DNA of 64,000 bases from Anaerolineaceae bacterium (lineage in GTDB: Bacteria > Chloroflexota > Anaerolineae > Anaerolineales > Anaerolineaceae): NCBI GenBank assembly GCA_002702705.1, contig PABH01000028.1:1-64000 (forward strand). Reading direction: 5' to 3'. A program made the translations under genes and the position numbers. Positions 8,718 to 16,631 of this stretch are shown here, in pieces. The notes below the pieces were generated by a model, which was not told the DNA's origin, made no database searches, and was given only the letters and a program-made list of their open reading frames with translations. Each line of letters begins with the position of its first letter. Within the stretch, counting starts at the first letter, position 1.

Positions 8718-9641
8718 TTACAATAATTCCAGAAATTCATTTAAAGGAAGCATACATTTTGCGTGCATTCCATAACCGGCAAAACTTGCTACGAAAAATT
8801 TAAGATCAAACAGCTGTGATTGGGCATATTTTTTTATATCAGGATTACCAAGCATCGTTTTTAATTTCGTACTGCGCGGATTGTGGTTGGCCAGGATAAA
8901 AATCACTTCGGGTTTTTCACCGGGATTCAGTTTGACCTTGGTTTTGCTGGTGCCCTTGTTAAATTTCAACAACCCAAGTTCATCCAGTTGATTAAACTGG
9001 CTTTCCATGGTTTGTAATAAATCGGAGTAACGCTCTTTATTTGAGATCAATTTTTCCATATCTTGTAAATGTTTCAGCAAGCCAGCTTTACCCCCAAGAG
9101 CCCCGTCACCATATTTCACCTCAATTAAGGCGGCTTTACAATTACTGCCGCTTTGACGATGGGATGCTAACCAGCGGATAGCGATCATATCAAATCGAGC
9201 ATCAGATTCTGTAACTTCAATGTCTGCGACGAAATATTCACTTTCATTTGAAATTGTGGAATTGTTATTCTCCCGTGCGATTAACTGTTGAAACTCCCGC
9301 TCGGCCTTGCCATAGGTTGAGAAGTATTCATCCATCATGTTTTTACGAAATGGGAATGAATCAACCCAATTTTTCGAATCGTCCTGGTGGTTAATCTGAG
9401 TTGGCGAATCAGGCATAAGGAGAACGGATTGATTGTAGTTTTCATCAAATGAAGTTTGATAAAAACCTTTGTTGTTTTCCCTGATATTAAGAATGTTCCC
9501 ACCACGATAATATATATTGATGAAATTTTCTCGAATGGCCAGCATTAAGGTGTGGTCTTTTTTAACACGGGTTAAGATCGGGTGAAGTTTTCCTTCGGGA
9601 TTATTAAGGTCTTCCATAAATTGATCGGATAGTTTTCTCAA
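8718..9641 (-). CDS. Putative PD-(D/E)XK nuclease
   Basis: A 307-residue protein with a nuclease-like core: D151 in RFDMIAIRW, then E174-V-K176 in AALIEVKYGDGAL, spaced as in PD-(D/E)XK restriction and repair nucleases, with helix E116-REFQQLIAREN supplying a possible first acidic residue. Downstream strand EVIFILANHNPRS and a basic linker follow. The start is TTG at 9641 with GGGAGG five bases upstream. No methyltransferase, helicase or specificity gene is adjacent, so a classical restriction pair is not supported; a lone defence nuclease or DNA-repair enzyme are alternatives. The family was not recognised by name. Confidence 0.6.
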   Translation of the reverse strand: MRKLSDQFMEDLNNPEGKLHPILTRVKKDHTLMLAIRENFINIYYRGGNILNIRENNKGFYQTSFDENYNQSVLLMPDSPTQINHQDDSKNWVDSFPFRKNMMDEYFSTYGKAEREFQQLIARENNNSTISNESEYFVADIEVTESDARFDMIAIRWLASHRQSGSNCKAALIEVKYGDGALGGKAGLLKHLQDMEKLISNKERYSDLLQTMESQFNQLDELGLLKFNKGTSKTKVKLNPGEKPEVIFILANHNPRSTKLKTMLGNPDIKKYAQSQLFDLKFFVASFAGYGMHAKCMLPLNEFLELL

Positions 9642-9791
9642 GTATTCCTCCCATTCAGTATAAATATTAATAAGATCAGGTAGAGCTTATAAGGTTTCAG
9701 TAAATAAAAGTAAAAAGACTAAAAAAGTTAAAACCCTTTAAAAAACAGGTAAAGTTTGCACTAGCCCGTTATGAGTTTTGTTCGATGGCAT

Positions 9792-10583
9792 TTAATGGGC
9801 AATCTCATTTTTTGGACTGGACGGAAGATACTCCCTATGGTTTTGAATTTTACGCCAAACATAACGACTTAATATGTCGATACTACCAATTACTATTATA
9901 TAAGCTAATAGTACGACGCTGACATCGTTGTAATTTAAAAGGTTAAAATATTGATGAAGAAGAAACCCAATCCCGCCACCACCCACGATGCCAAGTAAAG
10001 TGGAAATCAGAATGTTTACAGGAAATTGTTTAAAGGCCAAGGCCGGAAAGTGCACCTTAAAAAGTATAGTCCAGTTTAAGGTCATGTGCTGTTTCGCATA
10101 GTCTGAAAAAATTCCAATTAAGACCGCTGTTGAATATAGGGTAAGCGCCAGTACACCCGCAGTGGGTCCAATACCAACGATAACGACTGTGGGGATTGTG
10201 ATAATTACCGGATGAACAGAACGTATTCCTGCAAGAATAGGCTGCAAAAGGAGATTAAATCCATGTCCCGAAATTGAAAAAGGTCGAGCACTCAAGTAAG
10301 TAATTGGGATGGCAAAAATCATACTGATTGTGGTGGCAAGAAATGCCATCTGAACGGTTCCCCACATGTACGCAGCCACAACACTGGTGATCTCTGGATC
10401 AAAAAGATTCGGTTTGGATAATGCTGTTAATACATGAACAAAACCTTTCTGCCGAACTGGATTTGTTAAAGATTCTAAGTTGATAATTTTTTGAAACGAA
10501 TAGACAAAAAAAACAAATAAACCTAACCAGAACAAAATCTTTAACCCATTCTTAATTTTGGTACCTGCTATCTTTTTGTCCAT
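9792..10583 (-). CDS. Orphan PhnE-type ABC transporter permease
   Basis: A 263-residue inner-membrane protein resembling the phosphonate permease PhnE. An N-terminal membrane segment is followed by the transporter core from about residue 70 (WGTVQMAFLATTISMIFAIP) through LQPILAGIRSVHPVIITI to STLLGIVGGGGIGFLL. The cytoplasmic loop that should carry the EAA motif reads TLNWTILFKVHFPALAF, which is diverged. No ATPase (PhnC) or binding protein (PhnD) lies nearby, so it is either a stray cassette-borne permease or works with subunits encoded elsewhere. The start ATG at 10583 follows AGGG. Confidence 0.75.
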   Translation of the reverse strand: MDKKIAGTKIKNGLKILFWLGLFVFFVYSFQKIINLESLTNPVRQKGFVHVLTALSKPNLFDPEITSVVAAYMWGTVQMAFLATTISMIFAIPITYLSARPFSISGHGFNLLLQPILAGIRSVHPVIITIPTVVIVGIGPTAGVLALTLYSTAVLIGIFSDYAKQHMTLNWTILFKVHFPALAFKQFPVNILISTLLGIVGGGGIGFLLHQYFNLLNYNDVSVVLLAYIIVIGSIDILSRYVWRKIQNHREYLPSSPKNEIAH

Positions 10584-10634
10584 TTTATTTCCCTAATTTG
10601 TTATTGAATTTACTAAGTGGAAGTTCATTCGGTT

Positions 10635-10781
10635 GCACAACGGATGGGGTTCGCAAAGCAAGACGCTGGGTGGAATGTCGAATCTGATGGATTGATCTTG
10701 ACGAAAGTGTGTGTGAATGTCTGAAATTGATGTGTGCTCCGAAATGGCAATCCCACACGCCAAGTGAACGGTTTGTTAGCC
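10635..10781. repeat. attC-like palindromic element B
   Basis: The element lies between the TPR-HEPN gene end and the PhnE-like gene start. Its ends are GCACAAC (10635-10641) and GTTAGCC (10775-10781), each one mismatch from the core-site consensus. Imperfect arms pair GACGCTGGGTGGAATG with the complement of TTGGCGTGTGGGATTGCC. The minus-strand wording CTAACAAACCGTTCACTTGG then CGTGTGGGATTGCC is clearly related to element A, which supports one sequence family. Confidence 0.45.
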
Positions 10782-10810
10782 TGTATTTGTCTTGAAAGAC
10801 CATTGCTATT

Positions 10811-12382
10811 TTAACCCAAGAAAGTTTCGCCAAATTTACTGTCATAAATTATCGGGATAACATGGTCATTGGATTTTTCTTTTTCTTTTTCAGCAATATT
10901 TACAGCACTGACAATATATAAAACAGCATACTTGGCAAGTAATAAAACTGCTTTTGTTTGTTGCTCAAGTTCATCTAAGCTAATCACAGATTCTTTTTTA
11001 TCGTCCTTTGTTAAGAACAATTTGACATTAAGATAATCATGGGTGATTCTATTTCTTCGGGTGTCAATAGTTTTAAAATCTACTTTGGCGTTTTCAAAAT
11101 AGTCAATACACAAATCCGAGAGTGCAAATAAACTGGGGTTTTTAGTATCACATACAGTTTGCCTTGCAATAAAGCGGATTTCGTGAGTTTCTCCCTGCGA
11201 TTGTTTTTCTGCAAAGATATTCCAGAAAGTGCTTTCTCGCTTTCCAATTCCAAAATAGGTATTCACTACCCTAGCGACTTTGTCTAAAATGTCAAAGGCT
11301 CGCGAATAAGCAGTTTTACACAAGCCTGTATATACACCATTAATTGAATAATCAAAGTTATCAAAGTAAATTGCAGTTTGCGATACATTGTCTAAAACTT
11401 CAGATTTGTTCTGAGATAGGAAGTATAAATAACGCGCTGTTGTATAAGATTCCTTTATTTCATTGAGAATTCTTAATAGTTCAGGTACTAGATGGTTATT
11501 GTCAATGGCTGTTGTGATACCACCAAATGAAATATCGTCACTTATTTCTGGCGTTAAATTCTTATTTCCTGCCCAAGCGTTTAGAAAAAGCCCGTTTTTG
11601 ATACAAAATTCTATGTAGGCTTGTTGGTATTTATTTTCATGACTGGCCTTAACGGGTTCTGGAGGCAAAATAGGCTCTTCGTGAGCATTTATGAAACTTT
11701 TTAGGTACCGCAATCGTGATTGAAAATCTCTAACTGCTTGCTGTGAACCAAAGCGCAAGTGCATTTTCGGACTGATGGCTTTTTTAAGGAAATCATAAGC
11801 TAATGCAGTATATTCATGCCTGTAATGTCCTGTAATACGTGTCGCATGTTCAAGTTCAATACCCAGATTACCCGCTGCCATTCCATTTGTCGGGTCAATA
11901 CGAATGGAATGTTCGTAGCATTCAATAGCGTCAATAAATCTTCCAAGTTGGGAAAGACAATTTCCGTAATTTATCCAAACCTGAGAAGCAAAGGATGGTT
12001 TTGAGCTTTCCAGATTCTCAATGGACAGACGGTAAAGTTTTTTTGCCATTCTTAAGTCATTGTCGTTTGGGGGAATCACATCTTTGCCTTTATTGCGTTT
12101 TATTGTGTAGAGTGAGTTATATCCATTTGCAGCATTATACAAAATAGTGCTTTTGATAATACTGCTTGAAGTTTCATTTTCCAGCAACATATTTTCAAAT
12201 ATTCTTGTTCCCTTTTTGACTTTACTTGAATCACTTAAAGCAAATCCACCATCAATAAGTACTCCAGCACGGAACGCGTCGTTCGATAGGTTTTCCGCCA
12301 ATTTTATTGCTTCGACGTACTTTCCTTCATCTAACAATTTCGAGCAAGTATTATATTTGTCCGAATCCGTGTTACTCGTCAT
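10811..12382 (-). CDS. TPR protein with C-terminal HEPN domain (LA2681-like)
   Basis: A 523-residue protein. The first half is TPR-like (for example WINYGNCLSQLGRFIDAIECYEHSIRIDPTNGMAAGNLG, about 170-205). The C-terminal part is an all-helical domain resembling LA2681-type HEPN: a YSINGVYTGLCKTAYSRAFDILDKVA helix, then R443-N-R-I-T-H448, which fits the R-x4-6-H motif of HEPN ribonucleases. HEPN proteins of this kind are associated with RNA cleavage in toxin and defence systems (established for the superfamily); the assignment here is inference. No antitoxin (MNT) gene is adjacent. Spacer elements B and E flank it. Confidence 0.7.
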   Translation of the reverse strand: MTSNTDSDKYNTCSKLLDEGKYVEAIKLAENLSNDAFRAGVLIDGGFALSDSSKVKKGTRIFENMLLENETSSSIIKSTILYNAANGYNSLYTIKRNKGKDVIPPNDNDLRMAKKLYRLSIENLESSKPSFASQVWINYGNCLSQLGRFIDAIECYEHSIRIDPTNGMAAGNLGIELEHATRITGHYRHEYTALAYDFLKKAISPKMHLRFGSQQAVRDFQSRLRYLKSFINAHEEPILPPEPVKASHENKYQQAYIEFCIKNGLFLNAWAGNKNLTPEISDDISFGGITTAIDNNHLVPELLRILNEIKESYTTARYLYFLSQNKSEVLDNVSQTAIYFDNFDYSINGVYTGLCKTAYSRAFDILDKVARVVNTYFGIGKRESTFWNIFAEKQSQGETHEIRFIARQTVCDTKNPSLFALSDLCIDYFENAKVDFKTIDTRRNRITHDYLNVKLFLTKDDKKESVISLDELEQQTKAVLLLAKYAVLYIVSAVNIAEKEKEKSNDHVIPIIYDSKFGETFLG

Positions 12383-12429
12383 TGATTTTTTCCGCTACTG
12401 GACCTATAAATAAAGTTTATTATGCAGGG

Positions 12430-12540
12430 GGTGTGACAATGGTTTGCGTTTCCTGTGAGTGGGTAAGTGTCGATCGCTGCTAAGCACCAGTTCCATACGT
12501 CGTGTACAAATGAATGTTGGTCGCCGATGTTGGTCAATTG
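12430..12540. repeat. Spacer element E (weak attC-like)
   Basis: Spacer between the unknown 408-residue gene and the TPR-HEPN gene. It contains GTTGGTC twice (12516-12522 and 12529-12535), each one mismatch from GTTRRRY, and a block GTTTGCGTTTCC resembling part of element A. A matching opposite core is not visible. It is grouped with the other elements only by position and partial wording. Confidence 0.25.
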
Positions 12541-12549
12541 AGCAAACTT

Positions 12550-13776
12550 TTACTCTTCGGACACCGTAATATAAATTAATTCTGAATCATTTTCTTGAGA
12601 AGAAGACGGTGGTGCTAATTGCTGCCACTCTTGAAAACTCATCCCTAACCGATGAATCGTCTCCACTTCGGATTCATACATCGCCAAACGGTTGTAATTT
12701 TCCACCATCGATCCCATTAATTCCATCGCTACCGGTAAGTTATTATAAATTTCCATTTCTGATGATTGGATTAACGATTCTTGAGAGCCCGTATTCGATC
12801 CTGATATTTTCGATATCTTACCGGGTAATGAGCCGATAAACTTTTTGGATTGTTTGGCTAACTCATTCAATCCTTTCGTTTGATTCACAATTTTCGGTAT
12901 GCGGATAGCTTGTGGAAGTGAGTTAATCCATTCTTCTGGTTGTTGCGCCAAAATAAATAAATTTTCTCGCTGCATGTCAAAGACATCGTTTTCATTTACA
13001 CCGGGATTAAGCCATTGATAAATTTCAGTTAAATGTTTCAACCCAACTTGTTCTTTTAAACTGGGATGTAAATAAGCGGCTGGGTTAGAAGTCAATAATG
13101 TGTTGACATGTTTTTCAAAACGTGATCGTAGCGCTGTCGCACCTTCTTGCAGACGACGGCGAGCAGTATCAAGTTCTTCTATTTCCAGGTAACAACGAGC
13201 TTCCGTAACATAAGCCAAACACAATGTTGCAAGGTATTCATCCGCGACTTGGCTGCCATTACCAATTTCTTTATCCGCAAGTTTGGTATAGTGATGTTCC
13301 GCCTCTAAAAAACGATTTATGGCTTGCATCGCACTCATTTTCCGGCTTTCGGGATTACTCATTGAAAAAGCGTTACAAGCCAAATCAAGGGCAGCTCGAA
13401 AGTTAGCATAAAAAGACAAGTCAATTTTATAATCAATGATTTGGAGAACTTCCTGGGCTTGTTCAAGTTGTTGTTCAATAAAACCTAAACGTTTTAGAAC
13501 GAGAGCAAAGCCCATAGTTGTAACTGCTAAATTCAGTATGCTGGCTACATTGCTCAGATTGTTGACCACATTACTCACATTACTGGTCACAGCGTTTGCT
13601 GAGGAAAAGACCGAAGAATCTGACAAGGCTGCCTGGTTTTTTGCATTTTCGCGTAGCCAGGCAACAACCTTTTTCGACCCTTTTTCCCGTACAACCCCAC
13701 CTATACGTTCATAAGATCCATCTAAAAATCCGGGTAAAAGTCTTTCTGGAATACCTAAAGTGACATCAAGATTCAT
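12550..13776 (-). CDS. Unknown protein with membrane-active-looking helix
   Basis: A 408-residue protein not recognised. Residues about 52-95 form an Asn/Val/Ser-rich stretch (NVSNVVNNLSNVASILNL) leading into a hydrophobic helix (AVTTMGFALVLKRLGFIE), followed by a long helical region with RYLEIEELDTARRRLQEG-type heptads and a low-complexity C-terminus. There is no signal peptide. A single hydrophobic hairpin next to amphipathic helices is seen in some pore-forming and phage-defence proteins, but that is only an impression. The start ATG at 13776 has GGAG upstream and overlaps a short upstream frame. Element E follows it. Confidence 0.7.
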   Translation of the reverse strand: MNLDVTLGIPERLLPGFLDGSYERIGGVVREKGSKKVVAWLRENAKNQAALSDSSVFSSANAVTSNVSNVVNNLSNVASILNLAVTTMGFALVLKRLGFIEQQLEQAQEVLQIIDYKIDLSFYANFRAALDLACNAFSMSNPESRKMSAMQAINRFLEAEHHYTKLADKEIGNGSQVADEYLATLCLAYVTEARCYLEIEELDTARRRLQEGATALRSRFEKHVNTLLTSNPAAYLHPSLKEQVGLKHLTEIYQWLNPGVNENDVFDMQRENLFILAQQPEEWINSLPQAIRIPKIVNQTKGLNELAKQSKKFIGSLPGKISKISGSNTGSQESLIQSSEMEIYNNLPVAMELMGSMVENYNRLAMYESEVETIHRLGMSFQEWQQLAPPSSSQENDSELIYITVSEE

Positions 13777-13919
13777 TAAATTTTTCTCCAGTTTTGATTT
13801 TGTATAAATTGAAAAACGCGATTTACAGCCAGTCCAACTATTAATTTTAGGGAATGTTGATACACCACAATTGTTTCGTAAAGTGAACTGTAATTTCTTT
13901 TTGGGTCACCCCATTTGAA

Positions 13920-13965
13920 TTCATTATACCAATCATCTACATGTAAACAACAAAAAACAACCTTC
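13920..13965 (-). promoter_or_regulatory. Possible promoter for the 13776 gene
   Basis: On the minus strand TTGTTT is followed 16 bases later by TATAAT, a plausible sigma-70-type promoter about 150 bases ahead of the ATG at 13776. The surrounding gap 13777-14227 otherwise holds a doubtful 86-codon frame and a possible promoter for the plus-strand lipoprotein gene (TATAAT, 14152-14157). It also has two exact core-like heptamers on the plus strand, GTCTAAC at 14120-14126 and GTTGGGT at 14174-14180, without convincing inner arms. Confidence 0.35.
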
Positions 13966-14227
13966 AAAAACTGGAGAACTATCATTTTTACAAACTTACT
14001 TACCCCATCATGATGATTCATTTCTACAATCCGCAATCAAACTGCCGGTACACAAGTGACCCCAAGAACGCCAGTTTCCGAAATATCCGGAAGGACAATC
14101 ACCTGACCGCCTGACCAGTGTCTAACTCTTCCCGCGGTGGATTTATTTTTATATAATTGAGCGTATCATCATGGTTGGGTTTTATCCGGCTGCCATCCCT
14201 ATATCATCACGGAAAGGAAATAATAAA

Positions 14228-14653
14228 ATGAAATTTAAATCCATTAGCACAGTTTTATTGACTGTTTTGCTCTCCCTGCTTCTGGTAAGCTGCGGTCCAA
14301 AACAAACCGAACTGACCGGCGCCGACAAAGACGCTGTTTTGGCATTCAGTGAAGCCAAAACCGATACACTTTTAACCGGTATGAACAATAACGATTACGC
14401 TGCTTTTTCGCAGGATTTTGATGCGGAGATGCTGGCTGCTATGCCCCAGGCGCAGTTTGATGCCTTAAAAAAAGACCGTGACGAAAAGCTGGGTCTTTAC
14501 CTCTCCCGTGAGGTCGGTAGTGTGGTGCAGGTTGATGATTTTTATTCGGTAAATTACGTTGCCCAGTTCGAAAAGGAAAACGATGTCGTGGTACGGGTAA
14601 CCTTCCGAATGGACGAACCTCATCAAGTGAGCGGGTTGTGGTTTAATAAATAG
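14228..14653 (+). CDS. DUF3887-like lipoprotein
   Basis: A 141-residue secreted lipoprotein. A basic start MKFK leads into a hydrophobic signal (STVLLTVLLSLLLVS) and a Cys at the end of LLVSC, the lipidation site. The mature part (FSEAKTDTLLTGMNNNDYAAFSQDFDAEMLAAMPQAQFDAL) resembles DUF3887 proteins, which have an NTF2-like outline. The ATG at 14228 is chosen because AAAGGAAAT lies upstream and the signal peptide begins there; the open frame extends 19 codons further. This is the only plus-strand gene inside the accessory strip. Function is unknown; exposed at the outer face of the membrane. Confidence 0.82.
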   Translation: MKFKSISTVLLTVLLSLLLVSCGPKQTELTGADKDAVLAFSEAKTDTLLTGMNNNDYAAFSQDFDAEMLAAMPQAQFDALKKDRDEKLGLYLSREVGSVVQVDDFYSVNYVAQFEKENDVVVRVTFRMDEPHQVSGLWFNK

Positions 14654-14715
14654 CAGGTTTTGTTTTTGGGGTGATGGCACCTGAATATTAAAATTTTCAA
14701 ATTGGACATACCAAT

Positions 14716-14748
14716 AAAAACGCCCTTCAACACAGAAGAGCGTTTTTT
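14716..14748. terminator. Bidirectional intrinsic terminator
   Basis: AAAAACGCCCTTC pairs with GAAGAGCGTTTTT around an AACACA loop, with T-runs available on both strands. It separates the convergent lipoprotein (+) and CAAX-protease (-) genes. The hairpin is nearly the same as the one at 18591-18620. Confidence 0.85.
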
Positions 14749-14779
14749 TGCCCTTATAGGTTTCGCGCAGCGTTGTTTA

Positions 14780-15649
14780 CTAAAGATTCGAGAATATGCC
14801 CAGAAATACAGGAATATCAATCCCGGCATGAAACAAGATCGAACCCCACACGCTGTCCGTTTTTTGCATAATCCATCCCATAACCAGCGCAAGTGGCGTG
14901 AGGATGATAAGGAAAATGTATTCATTTGACGTATAGCTCGATCCTTTGTGCAGCACGGTAAAGACGATGGCGACTAATAGATTCGAGAGGAACTTGCCGA
15001 AGAACGGTTCCAATTTACGCAAGAACAAACCCCGGAAGAGTAATTCTTCAAGGGTGCCATTTGCCAGCACGATAATTAATATCCATGGCACCCAAGGGAG
15101 GACCCTGGCAGCTGTTAGGTTATTTCCATTAAAAAGCAATTCTGCCGTTGGGATGGAACCCGCAACTGAGACAAGGAAAGCGATGCCTCCAATGAGCAAA
15201 CCCAATTTGAGATTTCCCTTCTGGATGTAGATTGAACCCAGGGAGTTGCCCGCCAGTTTATTAAAAACGATGATCACACACACAATCAGAACCACTTCAT
15301 GTAGTTTTTCAACCATCCATCCAATTGGTTTGGCATCACTCAGATTTAAGCTGTTGTAAAGGAATTTACCAAAAACCCAATCCAACGAGAGCGCAGTGGT
15401 TAAGATAAACATGGTAAAAAGAAGTTGCCAAAACTTTTCAAAACGCTTACTTCTGCGAACCAACAGGGCAGAAATGAGGAGAAAAAAGCTGATGCCGAGT
15501 CTCCACAGGTAATTATTAACCGGATCAGTTATATACTGTTTTCCCCAAGGTTTGAATACAATCATAATTACCCCACCGATCCCAACGAACAGCAAGGCCA
15601 AAATGATTCGCTCAACCCATTTATGTGTTGGCAATTGATTTTTTTTCAT
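14780..15649 (-). CDS. CPBP-family (CAAX protease-like) membrane protease
   Basis: A polytopic membrane protein of the CPBP/Abi family of intramembrane metalloproteases, 289 residues from the chosen start. The hallmark EEXXXR appears in GTLEELLFRGLFLRKL, the second motif FXXXH in IVFTVLHKG and the third in ILFHAGID. About eight hydrophobic segments are visible. The upstream ATG at 15655 touches the AGGAG box, so ATG at 15649, six bases away, is more likely. Such proteins process peptides or confer bacteriocin self-immunity in other bacteria; the substrate here is unknown. A cassette-like spacer (element G) lies immediately upstream. Confidence 0.85.
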   Translation of the reverse strand: MKKNQLPTHKWVERIILALLFVGIGGVIMIVFKPWGKQYITDPVNNYLWRLGISFFLLISALLVRRSKRFEKFWQLLFTMFILTTALSLDWVFGKFLYNSLNLSDAKPIGWMVEKLHEVVLIVCVIIVFNKLAGNSLGSIYIQKGNLKLGLLIGGIAFLVSVAGSIPTAELLFNGNNLTAARVLPWVPWILIIVLANGTLEELLFRGLFLRKLEPFFGKFLSNLLVAIVFTVLHKGSSYTSNEYIFLIILTPLALVMGWIMQKTDSVWGSILFHAGIDIPVFLGIFSNL

Positions 15650-15681
15650 TTTCATCTCCTTTTTATACGATTAGCCAGGCG

Positions 15682-15810
15682 AGCCAACGAATTGTGGTCT
15701 CTGACTATGGGCTGGCGCGGACAATGTCTGGGAGCAGTTTAGGGAAGGAGGGAGATAGAAGCCTATACGTCGCACAGAGTCCGACTTGTCGAGTAGATAC
15801 CGGGTTGGGT
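15682..15810. repeat. attC-like palindromic element G
   Basis: 129 bases ending in AGCCAAC (15682-15688, one mismatch to RYYYAAC) and GTTGGGT (15804-15810, exact GTTRRRY). Arms CTCTGACTATGGGCT (about 15699-15713) and AGCCTATACGTCGCACAGAG (about 15761-15780) are complementary apart from a four-base bulge and a mismatch. The element lies between the end of a membrane-protein gene (15865) and the protease start (15649). Size and layout fit an attC site. Confidence 0.45.
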
Positions 15811-15864
15811 GATTTTAAACTTCAAAAAACTTCAGGTTTTGTTAGTAATTCTTTCGATTGTGAA

Positions 15865-16290
15865 TTAAGAATGTGTGACTATATTCGTAATGATTTGGAT
15901 AATAAAGAGGACAAGCAGAATTATCCCTTTTGGCACAGAATAATACTTCCACGTCATAACCACAAACCCATAGTTCATCGACATATAGAGCGCCACATAG
16001 GGTGTTAATAGTTTCCAATCCATTGTCGCTCGGAAGGGAATTTTCAAGATCCAGTCATAAAGCGCTTCGATCGCCAGAAATGCCAGAAAAATTCCTAAAA
16101 AGATGGTATATCGGGATGTTTCATGTTCCTTTTGGACAAGAAAAATGGCATAAATTGCTGGAATTGCTAATAAAAAATATACCCATCCGAATCTTTGCAA
16201 AAGATCAAGATGATTTTTGCGAATCAGAAAGATGAAAATCAGAAAACTACTATTTACAAGACCTAAGGCGAAATAGAATTTTTCAAGCAT
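15865..16290 (-). CDS. Four-helix membrane protein, unknown function
   Basis: A 141-residue integral membrane protein with four hydrophobic segments (about 4-24, 34-53, 62-82 and 115-135). No family is recognised. ATG at 16290 is preferred over the upstream ATG at 16314, because GAGGAG lies seven bases before it. Residues TTRYTIFLG..FLAIEALYDWILKIPFR separate helices two and three and may form a short re-entrant or cytoplasmic loop. It sits between two attC-like spacers and has no functional partner nearby. Confidence 0.7.
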   Translation of the reverse strand: MLEKFYFALGLVNSSFLIFIFLIRKNHLDLLQRFGWVYFLLAIPAIYAIFLVQKEHETSRYTIFLGIFLAFLAIEALYDWILKIPFRATMDWKLLTPYVALYMSMNYGFVVMTWKYYSVPKGIILLVLFIIQIITNIVTHS

Positions 16291-16420
16291 TTTGAGACTC
16301 CTCATGCTGTTCATTTAAGTAAGTCTCTCATTTTAGATCAACGGTTAGGGCAAAGATGAGTTCATATAAAATAATACGTCAACACCCTTCATTAATCAAG
16401 AATGATTGGTTGAGAGGAGG

Positions 16421-16535
16421 GAAGTGCCGAAGGATTCTTTACACCCCTGCGGCACACAAGCCTCTGTTGGGTAAACGTAGGCTCTGCTCGCCTGAACAGT
16501 TCTGCAGGCACACGTGGGATCAATCCGTCTCACAA
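16421..16535. repeat. GC-rich spacer element C (attC-like wording)
   Basis: The spacer after the WYL regulator gene contains GTTGGGT (16466-16472, exact core consensus) and, on the plus strand, GCCTGAACAG..CTGCAGGCACACGTGGGA, which resembles the shared wording of elements A and D. Complementary arms are poor, so it may be a decayed site. The rest of 16291-16631 shows nothing recognised. Confidence 0.35.
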
Positions 16536-16631
16536 TTATAAGTAAGAGCCGTCTTTGCCGTAACAACCGTTTGTCTGATAATTTTTTCTTGATTTATGCA
16601 ACAACTTCTTCAGATCTGAATGAACACATCC

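Noticed and set aside
13776..14036. 86-codon minus-strand frame ending one base inside the start of the unknown 408-residue gene
   Set aside because: No recognisable domain, no good ribosome-binding site, and a promoter-like TATAAT lies inside it. The overlap (TAATG) could be coupling, so it is not excluded, but support is too weak to list as a gene.
14120..14180. attC site upstream of the DUF3887-like lipoprotein
   Set aside because: Exact core-like heptamers GTCTAAC and GTTGGGT are 61 bases apart, but the inner arms do not pair well and the interval contains a promoter -10 box; two heptamers alone could be chance.
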